DNA from: Thiotrichaceae bacterium UBA973
GTDB taxonomy: Bacteria; Pseudomonadota; Gammaproteobacteria; Eutrophobiales; Eutrophobiaceae
Length of the DNA: 64,000 bases
Assembly: GCA_002292815.1 (NCBI GenBank)
Contig: DBBX01000018.1
Location: 1 to 64,000, forward strand
Reading direction: 5' to 3'
Of this stretch, positions 35,128-43,623 are shown one piece after another; positions within the stretch are counted from its first letter, which is position 1, and each line of letters opens with the position of its first letter. The notes beneath the pieces are model-generated. The model did not search any database. It was not told where the DNA came from and worked only from the letters and a program-made list of their open reading frames with translations. The position numbers and the translations under genes were made by a program.

Positions 35128-37153
35128 GTTTATTATCCGATATTTTAATGGCGGTACAGCTCAAATTAGTAGCCAGATTATTTTTATTTGAAGTGATTAG
35201 TGCCATGCGTTCCTTTAGTGGTTTGATCCCGGTTTGCAGACGCCAATCATAGATATTAGCGTAAGTTAGAACGCGGCGGACATATTTACGAGTTTCTCTA
35301 AATGGAATTTGTTCCACCCAGATATCAGGTTCTTCACAACCTTTTTTGGGTAACCATTTTGAAACGCGATGAGGACCAGCATTATAGGCTGCTGTTGCCA
35401 AGACCATATTGCCGTTAAACCGGTCCAGCATTTGTTTCATATAAGCACTACCAATCGGGATATTGGTTTCAGCCTGTTTCAATTTGCTGGTCTTAAAACC
35501 TTTAAGACCAATACGCTTTGCGGTCTCGCTTCCTGTCTTAGGCATGACTTGCATTAAGCCAAGCGCACCAGCTGGTGATTTTACATCCTCAATGAAAGCA
35601 CTCTCGGCGCGTACTAATCCATACATCCAGCTAGGATCTATATTACGTTTCTTGGCGTACTTATTAAGCAGATCAGCAAACAGGATTGGAAAACGTAGCT
35701 CTAGATTATCGTAGGCCTTGGCTCGGCCCATCGTAAAGATAGCGCGATTGTGCCATCCCCATTGTGTTACGACAGCTGCAGCCATTTGCATTTGGTAGCT
35801 TGTCATATTGTTTAGTGCATGATGCCATTCACGTCGACCGGGGTATTTCATATTCAGTTTATAGAATTCATAAGCTCGTTTAATCGCAGGCAATGATTCG
35901 ATTCGATTAAACTCCTCCAGGTTCTCTGGTAAGGGGTGATTATTCATGTCGTAGGCAACATTAACTCTATCAGCAGCCAGGAAACCGTAATAATCACGTT
36001 CTTTTGCAAGCGCTGCATAAATTTCTTTTGCCTTATCAGGCTCGCCGGTTTCTTCCAAGGCACGTGCGTGCCAATAACGCCAGCGCATTTCTAGATCGAC
36101 ATCAGGAACTTGTCCCGTCGTCCACTTTTTTAAGATAGGCCAGTCATGATTTGCCAGCGCAAGGCGTAATCGATAATGAAATACTTTGTCATTAACATGG
36201 CGATTATCAATTTGGTCTAGCAGCTGTAATGCGAGTTTACTTTTATTACTCGCCGCGCGAATGGCGAGAGTGCGTTCTATCTCAGCGACTTCATCAGATG
36301 TAAAAGAAAACTGTTCTTCTAGTGCATCGAGGCGTTTAATAGCCTTGCCAACATCTTTTCTGGCTAAACGTAAAATACCATGTGTCAGAATCTCTCTGGC
36401 AATAGGCGTATCTTCAAGTTTTGGTTTAAGTGTATATTTATAAGGGTTTTGATGTATTTGAACCCATTGTTTCGCAAGTGCCTTATGTTTTGGATCGAGA
36501 CGAGTAGATAAATAATTAACTAAACTAAGCTGATTATTTTGCATCGATAAACGGAGACGCTCCCACACCAACTCATCAGTCATCAAGTCACTCTTGTATA
36601 GCAATGCAAAAGCAGGATCGCATTGGGAAGGCAGTGAATTACCCGCGAGCCAAGTAGTACGAATATCTTCTAACAGGAACGTGTCGTTATTCGTTTTGAT
36701 TCTGGCCTGTAGCTGATAACACTGCAGGGTGGTATTAGATTGCGGCGTGTAGTTATCTAGGAAGGTTTGCCAATGACCTCGCTTCACCAAGAGTTTCAAC
36801 CATGATTTCCGTAAGCCGGCGGTTACAGGTAGATCAGGGTAACGATTGAGGAAGGTTATAATCTCGCCATCTTTCAACTTCCAGAGATGCTTTCGTAAGT
36901 ACTCGTAGCGCAAATAAGGATAGAGTGGATAATCTTTTAGTGTGTTTGCTATTTTACCGAATGTCTTATATTGCTTTGTATCCAATGCTTTTTTAGCAGC
37001 GAGATAATCCTTGCGCTGAGATTCAATCGATTTAGCGAAGGCAGGCGTGGTTAATATTGCCAAGATAGTGATGAAAAGCAGCATTAGCAACGTTTGCTGC
37101 ATTGTAGGCATCAAAGAGGCCTTATTGGTTATTATCGAGGCTGTTTTTTGCAT
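35117..37153 (-). CDS. slt: soluble lytic murein transglycosylase
   Basis: The 678-residue periplasmic enzyme cleaves peptidoglycan with formation of anhydro-muropeptides. A signal peptide (LLMLLFITILAILTTPAFA) is followed by a long alpha-superhelical U/L domain. The C-terminal lysozyme-like domain has the catalytic Glu in GLVRAESAFIEDVKSPAGA, then LGLMQVMPKT and YNAGPHRVSKWLP. The start is uncertain; an ATG 14 codons further in gives a tighter signal peptide. It overlaps the next gene by 11 bp. Confidence 0.92.
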   Translation of the reverse strand: MQKTASIITNKASLMPTMQQTLLMLLFITILAILTTPAFAKSIESQRKDYLAAKKALDTKQYKTFGKIANTLKDYPLYPYLRYEYLRKHLWKLKDGEIITFLNRYPDLPVTAGLRKSWLKLLVKRGHWQTFLDNYTPQSNTTLQCYQLQARIKTNNDTFLLEDIRTTWLAGNSLPSQCDPAFALLYKSDLMTDELVWERLRLSMQNNQLSLVNYLSTRLDPKHKALAKQWVQIHQNPYKYTLKPKLEDTPIAREILTHGILRLARKDVGKAIKRLDALEEQFSFTSDEVAEIERTLAIRAASNKSKLALQLLDQIDNRHVNDKVFHYRLRLALANHDWPILKKWTTGQVPDVDLEMRWRYWHARALEETGEPDKAKEIYAALAKERDYYGFLAADRVNVAYDMNNHPLPENLEEFNRIESLPAIKRAYEFYKLNMKYPGRREWHHALNNMTSYQMQMAAAVVTQWGWHNRAIFTMGRAKAYDNLELRFPILFADLLNKYAKKRNIDPSWMYGLVRAESAFIEDVKSPAGALGLMQVMPKTGSETAKRIGLKGFKTSKLKQAETNIPIGSAYMKQMLDRFNGNMVLATAAYNAGPHRVSKWLPKKGCEEPDIWVEQIPFRETRKYVRRVLTYANIYDWRLQTGIKPLKERMALITSNKNNLATNLSCTAIKISDNKHVN

Positions 37154-37374
37154 TGGTTGATTGTATTAAAAATTAACATTAAGAATTGTCCATATTCAAC
37201 AAAAGTTCGCAATATTTTGCCTATAGACAGTTAAGATAAGCAGTCATATTTCTTGACAGCTAACGTGCCGTTCCGAATAAATAGTTTAAGGCATAGCATG
37301 CCGCTCTTCATTAATAATTCATGGTATAACATACCTTAACCGTACCTTATCAATCATTCACGATAAAATGACTT

Positions 37375-38181
37375 ATGTTCGCTGAAATTACATTACAAAT
37401 AATCATTTTTTACGCTTTAGCTGGGATTTTTGCCGGGCTTATCGGTGGCATGATCGGTTTAAGTGGCGGTGTCATTATTGTCCCTGTTTTGCATTTCTTG
37501 TTTATCCAACAAGGGTTCCCTTTGGAAATACTCATGCAATTGGCTGTGACGACATCATTGGCGACAATTATTGTGACATCTTCATCTGCAACCTATGTGC
37601 ACCACAAAAAAGGCGCTGTCTTGTGGCCGGCGGCGAATCGCCTTGCACCAGGCTTATTAATAGGCGCTTGTCTGGGAGCTTTATTAGCTGATTATTTCTC
37701 GAGTTTCGTTTTGAGAACGATCTTTGGTGTATTCGAAATATTGGTTGGAATTCAAATATGGCTAGATTTTAAACCTAAGGCACATTCAGTACTACCAGGA
37801 ACTCCCGGTCTGGTGGGGTCTGGTGTTGCTATTGGCCTACTATCAACCTTGATGGGGATTGGTGGTGGTACTCTGACGGTGCCATTTCTACTGTGGTGTA
37901 ATGTCAATATGCGAAATACTGTTGCAGTATCGTCAGCATGTGGATTTCCGATAGCGGTTGCGGCAACAATTGCATTGGTTATTGCCGGCTCGGATGAACA
38001 GGCTGTTCCGGCGTATTCTCTGGGTTATTTATATTGGCCTGCCGCAATCATCATTAGCGCGATGACAATTTTTTCTGCGCCTTTGGGTGCTCGTTTGGCT
38101 CACTATCTTCCAATTATCACTTTAAAACGTGTTTTTGCTGTTGTCCTGGTGATAGTAGGAATACGGATGCTTGTACCTTAA
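37375..38181 (+). CDS. TauE/SafE-family permease
   Basis: The 268-residue inner-membrane protein has the two-repeat TauE/SafE plan: AGLIGGMIGLSGGVIIVPVL near residue 17 and STLMGIGGGTLTVPFLLW near residue 157, with about eight membrane helices. Relatives export sulfite or sulfonate-derived organosulfur, or take up anions. The substrate is unknown; cysDN for sulfate assimilation lies about 10 kb away. Confidence 0.85.
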   Translation: MFAEITLQIIIFYALAGIFAGLIGGMIGLSGGVIIVPVLHFLFIQQGFPLEILMQLAVTTSLATIIVTSSSATYVHHKKGAVLWPAANRLAPGLLIGACLGALLADYFSSFVLRTIFGVFEILVGIQIWLDFKPKAHSVLPGTPGLVGSGVAIGLLSTLMGIGGGTLTVPFLLWCNVNMRNTVAVSSACGFPIAVAATIALVIAGSDEQAVPAYSLGYLYWPAAIIISAMTIFSAPLGARLAHYLPIITLKRVFAVVLVIVGIRMLVP

Positions 38182-38222
38182 ATCACTCATAATAAACGGC
38201 ATGTTATATAAAAGGTGAATCT

Positions 38223-38624
38223 GTGGCGCTTGTTTGGGATCAATACTGTTTTAAAAATACCGATTTACAAACCGAGAAAGTATCAAGCAAGGTAAGTGAA
38301 AATGAAGAGACTGCTGAAGAGAATAAAAATCTGTATTGTAAATTCTGTAAGAATTATATCACCGCCCTAAGTGCAGCTATCGCTATCAATGGTGAGCATA
38401 CACATACTTTTTCTAATCCTGCTGGATATACCTACACTATTAATTGCTTTCAATCGGCGCCTGGCTGTCTAATTGTTGGGGATCGTACTGATGAATATAC
38501 CTGGTTTAGTGATCATCAGTGGCAGCTAACCGTTTGTCATTCATGTAAAGAGCAGCTCGGTTGGCTATTTTCCAATGACCAACAGTTTTATGCATTAATT
38601 GCTGATCGATTAAGATTAGAGTAG
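38223..38624 (+). CDS. CULT-domain (cereblon/Yippee-like) protein
   Basis: The 133-residue protein matches the CULT domain that binds thalidomide-type ligands in cereblon and occurs in bacterial relatives. Zinc Cys pairs YCKFCKNY and CHSCKEQ, HTHTFSNPAGYTYTINCF, the aromatic-cage Trp in EYTWFSDHQWQL and the end LGWLFSN are in the expected order. The natural ligand in bacteria is not known. It follows the TauE/SafE gene by 41 bp on the same strand. Confidence 0.75.
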   Translation: MALVWDQYCFKNTDLQTEKVSSKVSENEETAEENKNLYCKFCKNYITALSAAIAINGEHTHTFSNPAGYTYTINCFQSAPGCLIVGDRTDEYTWFSDHQWQLTVCHSCKEQLGWLFSNDQQFYALIADRLRLE

Positions 38625-38630
38625 TAGTGA

Positions 38631-39074
38631 TTATTTCAATTCAGGCTTATAGAGAAAGCCAAGGAAAAAAGAAATAACAATAAAAAATAATGAGATGTAG
38701 AGGTCCCTAATGAGGATATAGAGCACTAAGCCAAGTATCGCGGGTAGATTGCACAAAGACATACCGATAACGATGTAGGTAATATAGGTTTGTAAATCGA
38801 TTGCTGTGTTATCAATACCAAGCAGAATATTGTCTCTAATCTTATTCTGATGGCGTTTAAACCGACCTAACAGTACTAAAGAGAGCGGAATACTTAATAT
38901 GCAGATGCCGATTAAAATATTTTTCAAATCTGGCAAGATAGCTTCTTGTAGTTGCAACTTGTCCATATAAAAAACAACAATTAGAAACATCGGTGAACTG
39001 GCGAGCATACCAAACCAAAGGATCTTGCTGTTATTTCTAATATGCGTATCGTTTAATTGTTGTGGTTTATTCAT
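38631..39074 (-). CDS. four-helix membrane protein, unknown
   Basis: Starting at 39,074 the product is 147 residues with four hydrophobic segments (ILWFGMLASSPMFLIVVFY, ILIGICILSIPLSLVLL, YIVIGMSLCNLPAILGLVL, YISLFFIVISFFLGFLY). The longer frame would overlap the start of the yjbQ gene, so the internal ATG is preferred. The family is not recognised. It is convergent with the CULT gene and divergent from yjbQ. Confidence 0.55.
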   Translation of the reverse strand: MNKPQQLNDTHIRNNSKILWFGMLASSPMFLIVVFYMDKLQLQEAILPDLKNILIGICILSIPLSLVLLGRFKRHQNKIRDNILLGIDNTAIDLQTYITYIVIGMSLCNLPAILGLVLYILIRDLYISLFFIVISFFLGFLYKPELK

Positions 39075-39118
39075 TGAATGCAATTTTTCAAGTAAAGATA
39101 ATGTTAGGTATTTATAAC

Positions 39119-39538
39119 ATGACGATATTACAAAAAACACTCAGCTTTAATACTAAAGCACGGCAGGCACACGAATTCACCCGTGAGGTACAAATGTTTG
39201 TTGCTGATAGCGGCATAGGTATTGGTCTATGTCATCTGTTTATACAGCACACCAGCGCTTCGCTAATGTTGTGTGAGAATGCTGACCCAGATGTGCGTAT
39301 TGATCTGGAAACCTTCATGCAAAGTGTTGCGCCGGATGGCGACCCCATGTTCTGTCATACAACTGAAGGGCCAGATGATATGCCAGCGCATATCCGCACA
39401 TTGATAACCAATGTTAGCCTGACTATTCCCATTACAGATTCAATGTGCCAGTTGGGAACCTGGCAGGGAATTTATTTATGGGAACATAGGGCCCAATCAC
39501 ATAGTCGTAATGTCATCATGACAATTAATGGAGAATAA
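39119..39538 (+). CDS. yjbQ: YjbQ/UPF0047-family protein
   Basis: The 139-residue protein matches UPF0047: HLFIQHTSASLMLCENADPD, HTTEGPDDMPAHIRT, MCQLGTWQGIYLWEHR. E. coli YjbQ has weak thiamin-phosphate synthase activity; the main role is unknown. The start at 39,119 gives normal family length. A DUF427 gene follows 2 bp after the stop. Confidence 0.9.
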   Translation: MTILQKTLSFNTKARQAHEFTREVQMFVADSGIGIGLCHLFIQHTSASLMLCENADPDVRIDLETFMQSVAPDGDPMFCHTTEGPDDMPAHIRTLITNVSLTIPITDSMCQLGTWQGIYLWEHRAQSHSRNVIMTINGE

Positions 39539-39540
39539 AA

Positions 39541-39825
39541 ATGGCGAAGGCAAGCTGGAATGAAGTCGTAATAGCAGAAAGTGATGTTTATGAAAAAGTG
39601 GAGGGTAATATTTATTTTCCTTCTGATTCAATTAATAAAGAATATTTTAAAGAAAGCGACACACATTCAACCTGTTTCTGGAAAGGTAAAGCCAGTTACT
39701 ATGATGTAGAAGTGAACGGGGAAACAAATAAAGATGCTGCTTGGTATTATCCTGATCCAAAATCAAAAGCAGAAAATATTAAAGATCATGTGGCGTTCTG
39801 GAAAGGGGTAGATGTAACAGAATAA
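39541..39825 (+). CDS. DUF427-family protein
   Basis: The 94-residue protein follows the compact DUF427 beta fold: VIAESDVYEKVEGNIYFP, STCFWKGKASYYDVEV, NKDAAWYYPDP and a DHVAFWKG end. Function unknown. It starts 2 bp after yjbQ and is probably co-transcribed with it. Confidence 0.85.
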   Translation: MAKASWNEVVIAESDVYEKVEGNIYFPSDSINKEYFKESDTHSTCFWKGKASYYDVEVNGETNKDAAWYYPDPKSKAENIKDHVAFWKGVDVTE

Positions 39826-39962
39826 TATTGAGATTAGTATTTAACTAAGTTCAGCTTTCGGCTGGAAGCGGTAGTTAATAAAATTCATTAAAAGTTGTTG
39901 CTTCATACCCAAAGCGGACGTTTTAATAATACTGTTATGTGTCACTCATTCTGGAATAATTT

Positions 39963-40256
39963 ATGTTTGTAGTAATTCTGAAAGCAACTATTGGTGATCT
40001 CGGTCAGGAGTATACGGAAGCACTTGAGCAAATGAAAAGGTTGGCCTTTGAAGAATATGGCTGTCTTGAGTTCACCGCAATGATGGACGGAAATAAACGA
40101 ATGGCGCTCTCATACTGGGAGTCCGAAGAACAAATAAGAAACTGGAAACAAAATTGTGAGCATTTAAAAACTCAGGATCAAGCTCAAAAGACATGGTATA
40201 AATCCTATTCAGTACAGGTAGCTGAGATCACACGTGAATATAGTTTCAGCACATAA
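39963..40256 (+). CDS. antibiotic-biosynthesis monooxygenase-like (ABM) protein
   Basis: The 97-residue protein has the ferredoxin-like ABM fold expected from FVVILKATIGDLGQEYTEA, MKRLAFEEYGCLEF and NKRMALSYWESEEQIRNW. Members bind small aromatic or haem-like ligands; function here is unknown. It stands alone between the DUF427 gene and hemH. Confidence 0.7.
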   Translation: MFVVILKATIGDLGQEYTEALEQMKRLAFEEYGCLEFTAMMDGNKRMALSYWESEEQIRNWKQNCEHLKTQDQAQKTWYKSYSVQVAEITREYSFST

Positions 40257-40335
40257 CAAAACGCACCAGTCGTGCCGGATACCGCTGTGCTAGTCGTTAA
40301 CTTCCGCTACTGGCCGATAGCAGTAACTGTCACTT

Positions 40336-41418
40336 TTATTGTTTAGCGCCTAACCGTAGTGCTCTTTCTTTTCTTTTATCCAAATCAGTTTGATCTTCTT
40401 CCCATCCCTGGCTATGTAGCATGATGATATTGCTTAATGCTTGTATGTGTTCATCATCATTGTTTAATGCGGGAATATAAGAAAACTTTTCGCCGCCGGC
40501 CTCAAGGAAAAATGTTCTATTTTGTATATCGATTTCTTCAAGCGTTTCCAGACAATCGGCTGAAAAACCGGGGCAAATAATTTGTACATGTTTTGTGCCT
40601 TTTGCGCCGAGTTCTTTTAAGGTGATATCGGTGTAAGGTTGTAACCATTCTTTCGGACCAAAGCGGGACTGAAAGGTGAGTTGCCATTCGTCATCATTTA
40701 GTTCGAGCTTTTCAGCGACTGATCGTGCTGTCTTATAACATTCGCAGTGATAAGGATCGCCTTTAAGTAAATAATCTTTTGGTAAGCCATGAAAAGAAAA
40801 CAATAGTTTGTCAGGCTTAGAATTTGTTTCCCAGTATTTACTAATGCTGTTTGCTAATGCATTTATATAATCAGGATTGTCATGATAGTGATTAATCATT
40901 CTTATTTCAGGAATCAAACGCCAGGTTTTTAAAACATCTGAAACTGCATCCAAAGTTGAAGCGGTTGTAGAGGCTGAATATTGTGGATAAAGCGGAAATA
41001 TCAATACACGATTGGCATTTGCATCACGCAGTTTTTCCAAACCAGATTTTATTGATGGATTGCCATAACGCATGGCCAGTTCTACCTTAACGGGTCCTGA
41101 AAATCGATTATCAAGTTCCTGCTGAATACTGACTGCTTGTTTTTTGCAGATAGAGAGTAATGGCGAGCCATCTTCTGTCCAGACTTTCTCATAAGCTTCT
41201 GCTGAACGCTTTGGACGGGTGCGTAAAATCACACCATGTAATACAAACCACCATATTAACTTTGGTACTTCAATAACGCGCGAGTCTGAAAGAAACTCCG
41301 CTAGATATTTACGTAAGGCAGCAGGTGTCGGTGCATCCGGTGTGCCTAAATTAGTGACCAGGACACCGGTACAAGCGGGTATATCATGTCTATAATCAGG
41401 ATTGCCTTTATATTTCAT
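40336..41418 (-). CDS. hemH: ferrochelatase HemH
   Basis: The 360-residue enzyme inserts iron into protoporphyrin IX, the last step of haem synthesis. TGVLVTNLGTPDAPTPAALR near the start, LLFSFHGLPKDYLLKGDPYH, with the catalytic His, and CPGFSADCLETLEEI are diagnostic. The open frame runs 54 codons further upstream over the divergent cupin gene, so the ATG at 41,418 is chosen. It is divergent from the cupin gene. Confidence 0.95.
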   Translation of the reverse strand: MKYKGNPDYRHDIPACTGVLVTNLGTPDAPTPAALRKYLAEFLSDSRVIEVPKLIWWFVLHGVILRTRPKRSAEAYEKVWTEDGSPLLSICKKQAVSIQQELDNRFSGPVKVELAMRYGNPSIKSGLEKLRDANANRVLIFPLYPQYSASTTASTLDAVSDVLKTWRLIPEIRMINHYHDNPDYINALANSISKYWETNSKPDKLLFSFHGLPKDYLLKGDPYHCECYKTARSVAEKLELNDDEWQLTFQSRFGPKEWLQPYTDITLKELGAKGTKHVQIICPGFSADCLETLEEIDIQNRTFFLEAGGEKFSYIPALNNDDEHIQALSNIIMLHSQGWEEDQTDLDKRKERALRLGAKQ

Positions 41419-41443
41419 AACACCATTTATATAGGAGTCGAGC

Positions 41444-41809
41444 GTGTTTGTAAAAAATATTAATGAATGTCCGGAATTTATTGCCAATGATGGTTGCTTA
41501 ATACGGGAATGGATACACCCAAAAAATGACTCGGTTGAGTTGCCGTACTCGGTTGCAATGGCAACTGTTGAGATAGGCAAACAAAGTTACAAACATAAGC
41601 TGGAACAAACAGAAGTCTATATTGTATTTTCAGGGCAAGGTGTCATGCATATAAATGATGAAAAGCAAGAAGTGGATTCCGGTGAAGCCATACTAGTGCC
41701 AGCAGGAGCGACTCAATGGATAGAGAATATAGGTGATGAAGAATTATGTTTTATTGCTATTGTTAATCCGCCCTGGAGTGATACAGGCGATATAAGAGTT
41801 GAGGATTAG
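41444..41809 (+). CDS. single-domain cupin protein
   Basis: The 121-residue cupin has the two expected motifs in EVYIVFSGQGVMHINDEK and GEAILVPAGATQWIENIG, but the first motif lacks the usual metal-ligand His pair apart from KHKLEQTE. Enzyme or binding role is unknown. A GTG start is supported by GGAG upstream. It is divergent from hemH. Confidence 0.8.
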   Translation: MFVKNINECPEFIANDGCLIREWIHPKNDSVELPYSVAMATVEIGKQSYKHKLEQTEVYIVFSGQGVMHINDEKQEVDSGEAILVPAGATQWIENIGDEELCFIAIVNPPWSDTGDIRVED

Positions 41810-41849
41810 ATATTCATTGTGTCAAACTAATTGAGAACATTGCCCGCAT

Positions 41850-42111
41850 TTCCATCTGCTGTGAATGAGGGTAATGACAACGCTTACCTGAAACGGAAGG
41901 AGTGGTTACTTAGTCGTTAAAAGGTAGATAAAAGGGCGATTTTACTTCTTGTTGATAGCCTGTCTCTTGACTACTTAATCCATAAAAGCTTTGTGAATTT
42001 TATGATTTCCTTATGTAGATCACGGAAACCACAGGAATGCGGTGTACAACCCCTCGCACCGAGTGTTGATTCCCAATCTTCAGGTAAGGCAACATTGGGC
42101 CTGCCTGTCAT
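41850..42111 (-). pseudogene. decayed peroxiredoxin (AhpC/TSA-type) gene
   Basis: From 42,111 on the minus strand the frame reads MTGRPNVALPEDWE, then GARGCTPHSCGFRDLHKE, the unmistakable resolving of GARGCTPQSCxFRD-type peroxiredoxins, up to an in-frame TAG at codon 47. Further on, another frame gives TGYQQEVKSPFYLPFND, then another LPSFTADGNAGN, both in family order. Stops and frameshifts show the gene is dead. The left end is approximate. Confidence 0.7.
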
Positions 42112-42285
42112 TGGGTAAATTTAGATGACGCTATAGTCAGTTAGTCCTCAAATGTTGAGTTTATTACCGTCAGTTTTAGATAAATTTATATCAGGAAGAC
42201 TCGTTCCGAAAAGATGATCGCAAGCACTATCATCTTCATAAATTGGTAGGTTAGCTGATAATTGATCAAGGCTAATTTAATGAGT

Positions 42286-42585
42286 CTAGGAATATTTTGA
42301 AGATTGTTTTTTACGTAGTAGATTCCGATATTCAATGTGAATCTTTTTACATCGGTCACCGAGCTCAGATTTATCGTCAATATTATCGACATAAAAACGA
42401 ATCAAAGACCGTATTGGGCCTTCAACGATGTTGTATTCAATATTTCCATCAGCAACTTTGCTTATTTTTTTTAAATAACGTATTAAAAACCATTCTGTGG
42501 TGTAGGCCTCAATTTCTGCTTGTTCGATCTCTTTAATATGTTTTATTACATAGAGACGGAAGTCACCGAAATAGATCTTTTTCAT
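42286..42585 (-). CDS. hypothetical protein
   Basis: The 99-residue protein MKKIYFGDFRLYVIKHIK onward is charged, with a Lys/Arg-rich C-terminal end. No family is recognised. CAGG lies a few bases before the ATG. A second frame on the same strand (42,186-42,392) overlaps its end and is not supported. It is downstream of htpX on the same strand. Confidence 0.4.
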   Translation of the reverse strand: MKKIYFGDFRLYVIKHIKEIEQAEIEAYTTEWFLIRYLKKISKVADGNIEYNIVEGPIRSLIRFYVDNIDDKSELGDRCKKIHIEYRNLLRKKQSSKYS

Positions 42586-42673
42586 AAGCCTGATAGTATA
42601 AATATCAACATCTGCTTATTTTATCCTATACAAGAAAATGAAAATATCGCTATTGAACTAATTAATACTATTT

Positions 42674-43558
42674 TTATTGCGCATTTTCCAGGGCTGCGAT
42701 TCGTTCTTCCAACGGAGGGTGACTCATGAATAGACGTTTAAAGCCTGTTGGTACTCCACCACTGATTCCAAATGCAGACATCTCGTCTGGAAGTGATTGT
42801 GGATTGCTGACTTGTTGAAGACGGCGCAAGGCAGAAATCATTTTTTCCCGGCCGGCTAGATAGGCGCCGCCTTCATCAGCTTTAAATTCGCGTCGACGAG
42901 AGAACCACATGACGATCGTACTTGCGAGCACAGATAAAATCATTTGTACGAAAATGACTCCAATCCAATAGCCTGGTCCGTGTCCCCGTTCGATTTTAAA
43001 CACAAGTCGATCGAGCAGGTGACCAATAACTCTGGAAAAGAATATGACAAAGGTGTTGACCACGCCTTGAATCAAAGCAAGCGTTACCATATCGCCATTC
43101 GCGACGTGACTAATTTCATGCCCCAACACAGCTTCAACTTCACCTTGGTTCATGTTATCTAAAAGGCCCTGACTAACAGCAACTAATGCTGCATTTTTAT
43201 TCATGCCGGTAGCAAAGGCATTAGGTTGTGGTGAATTGAATATACCTAGTTCAGGCATTTTAATACCTGCTTCTCTTGCCTGCATTTCAACAGTTGATAC
43301 TAACCACTCTTCTTGTTGTGTTGTCGGTGTTTCGATCAATTTAACGCCCATTGTCTTTTTTGCCATCCATTTTGAAATGGCTAGCGAGATAAGCGATCCA
43401 CCCATACCAAAGACAGCAGAGAAGATCAGCAAGGAATTCAGGTTCAAGCCACCGCCTTGTTGTTCTAATGCGGTATCTATACCTAGTAAGCGCATGCTTA
43501 TGCTAAGCACAATCATAATGGCAATGTTGGTGCCAAAGAAAAGTAACATCCGTAACAT
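42674..43558 (-). CDS. htpX: heat-shock membrane protease HtpX
   Basis: The 294-residue zinc metalloprotease of the inner membrane degrades misfolded membrane proteins. His147-Glu148-x-x-His151 in VLGHEISHVANGD is the zinc motif; a third ligand is expected in FKADEGGAYLAG. Two N-terminal and two central membrane segments are present. Length is normal. GGAG precedes the ATG by 11 bp. Confidence 0.96.
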   Translation of the reverse strand: MLRMLLFFGTNIAIMIVLSISMRLLGIDTALEQQGGGLNLNSLLIFSAVFGMGGSLISLAISKWMAKKTMGVKLIETPTTQQEEWLVSTVEMQAREAGIKMPELGIFNSPQPNAFATGMNKNAALVAVSQGLLDNMNQGEVEAVLGHEISHVANGDMVTLALIQGVVNTFVIFFSRVIGHLLDRLVFKIERGHGPGYWIGVIFVQMILSVLASTIVMWFSRRREFKADEGGAYLAGREKMISALRRLQQVSNPQSLPDEMSAFGISGGVPTGFKRLFMSHPPLEERIAALENAQ

Positions 43559-43623
43559 CTTGTACAGGCTCCTTAATTAATAATTACTATATAGATTGTA
43601 GCGTATTCAAAAAATTCAATAGA

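Noticed and set aside
42186..42392. Minus-strand 68-codon frame
   Set aside because: Overlaps the better-initiated 42,286-42,585 gene and has no ribosome site.
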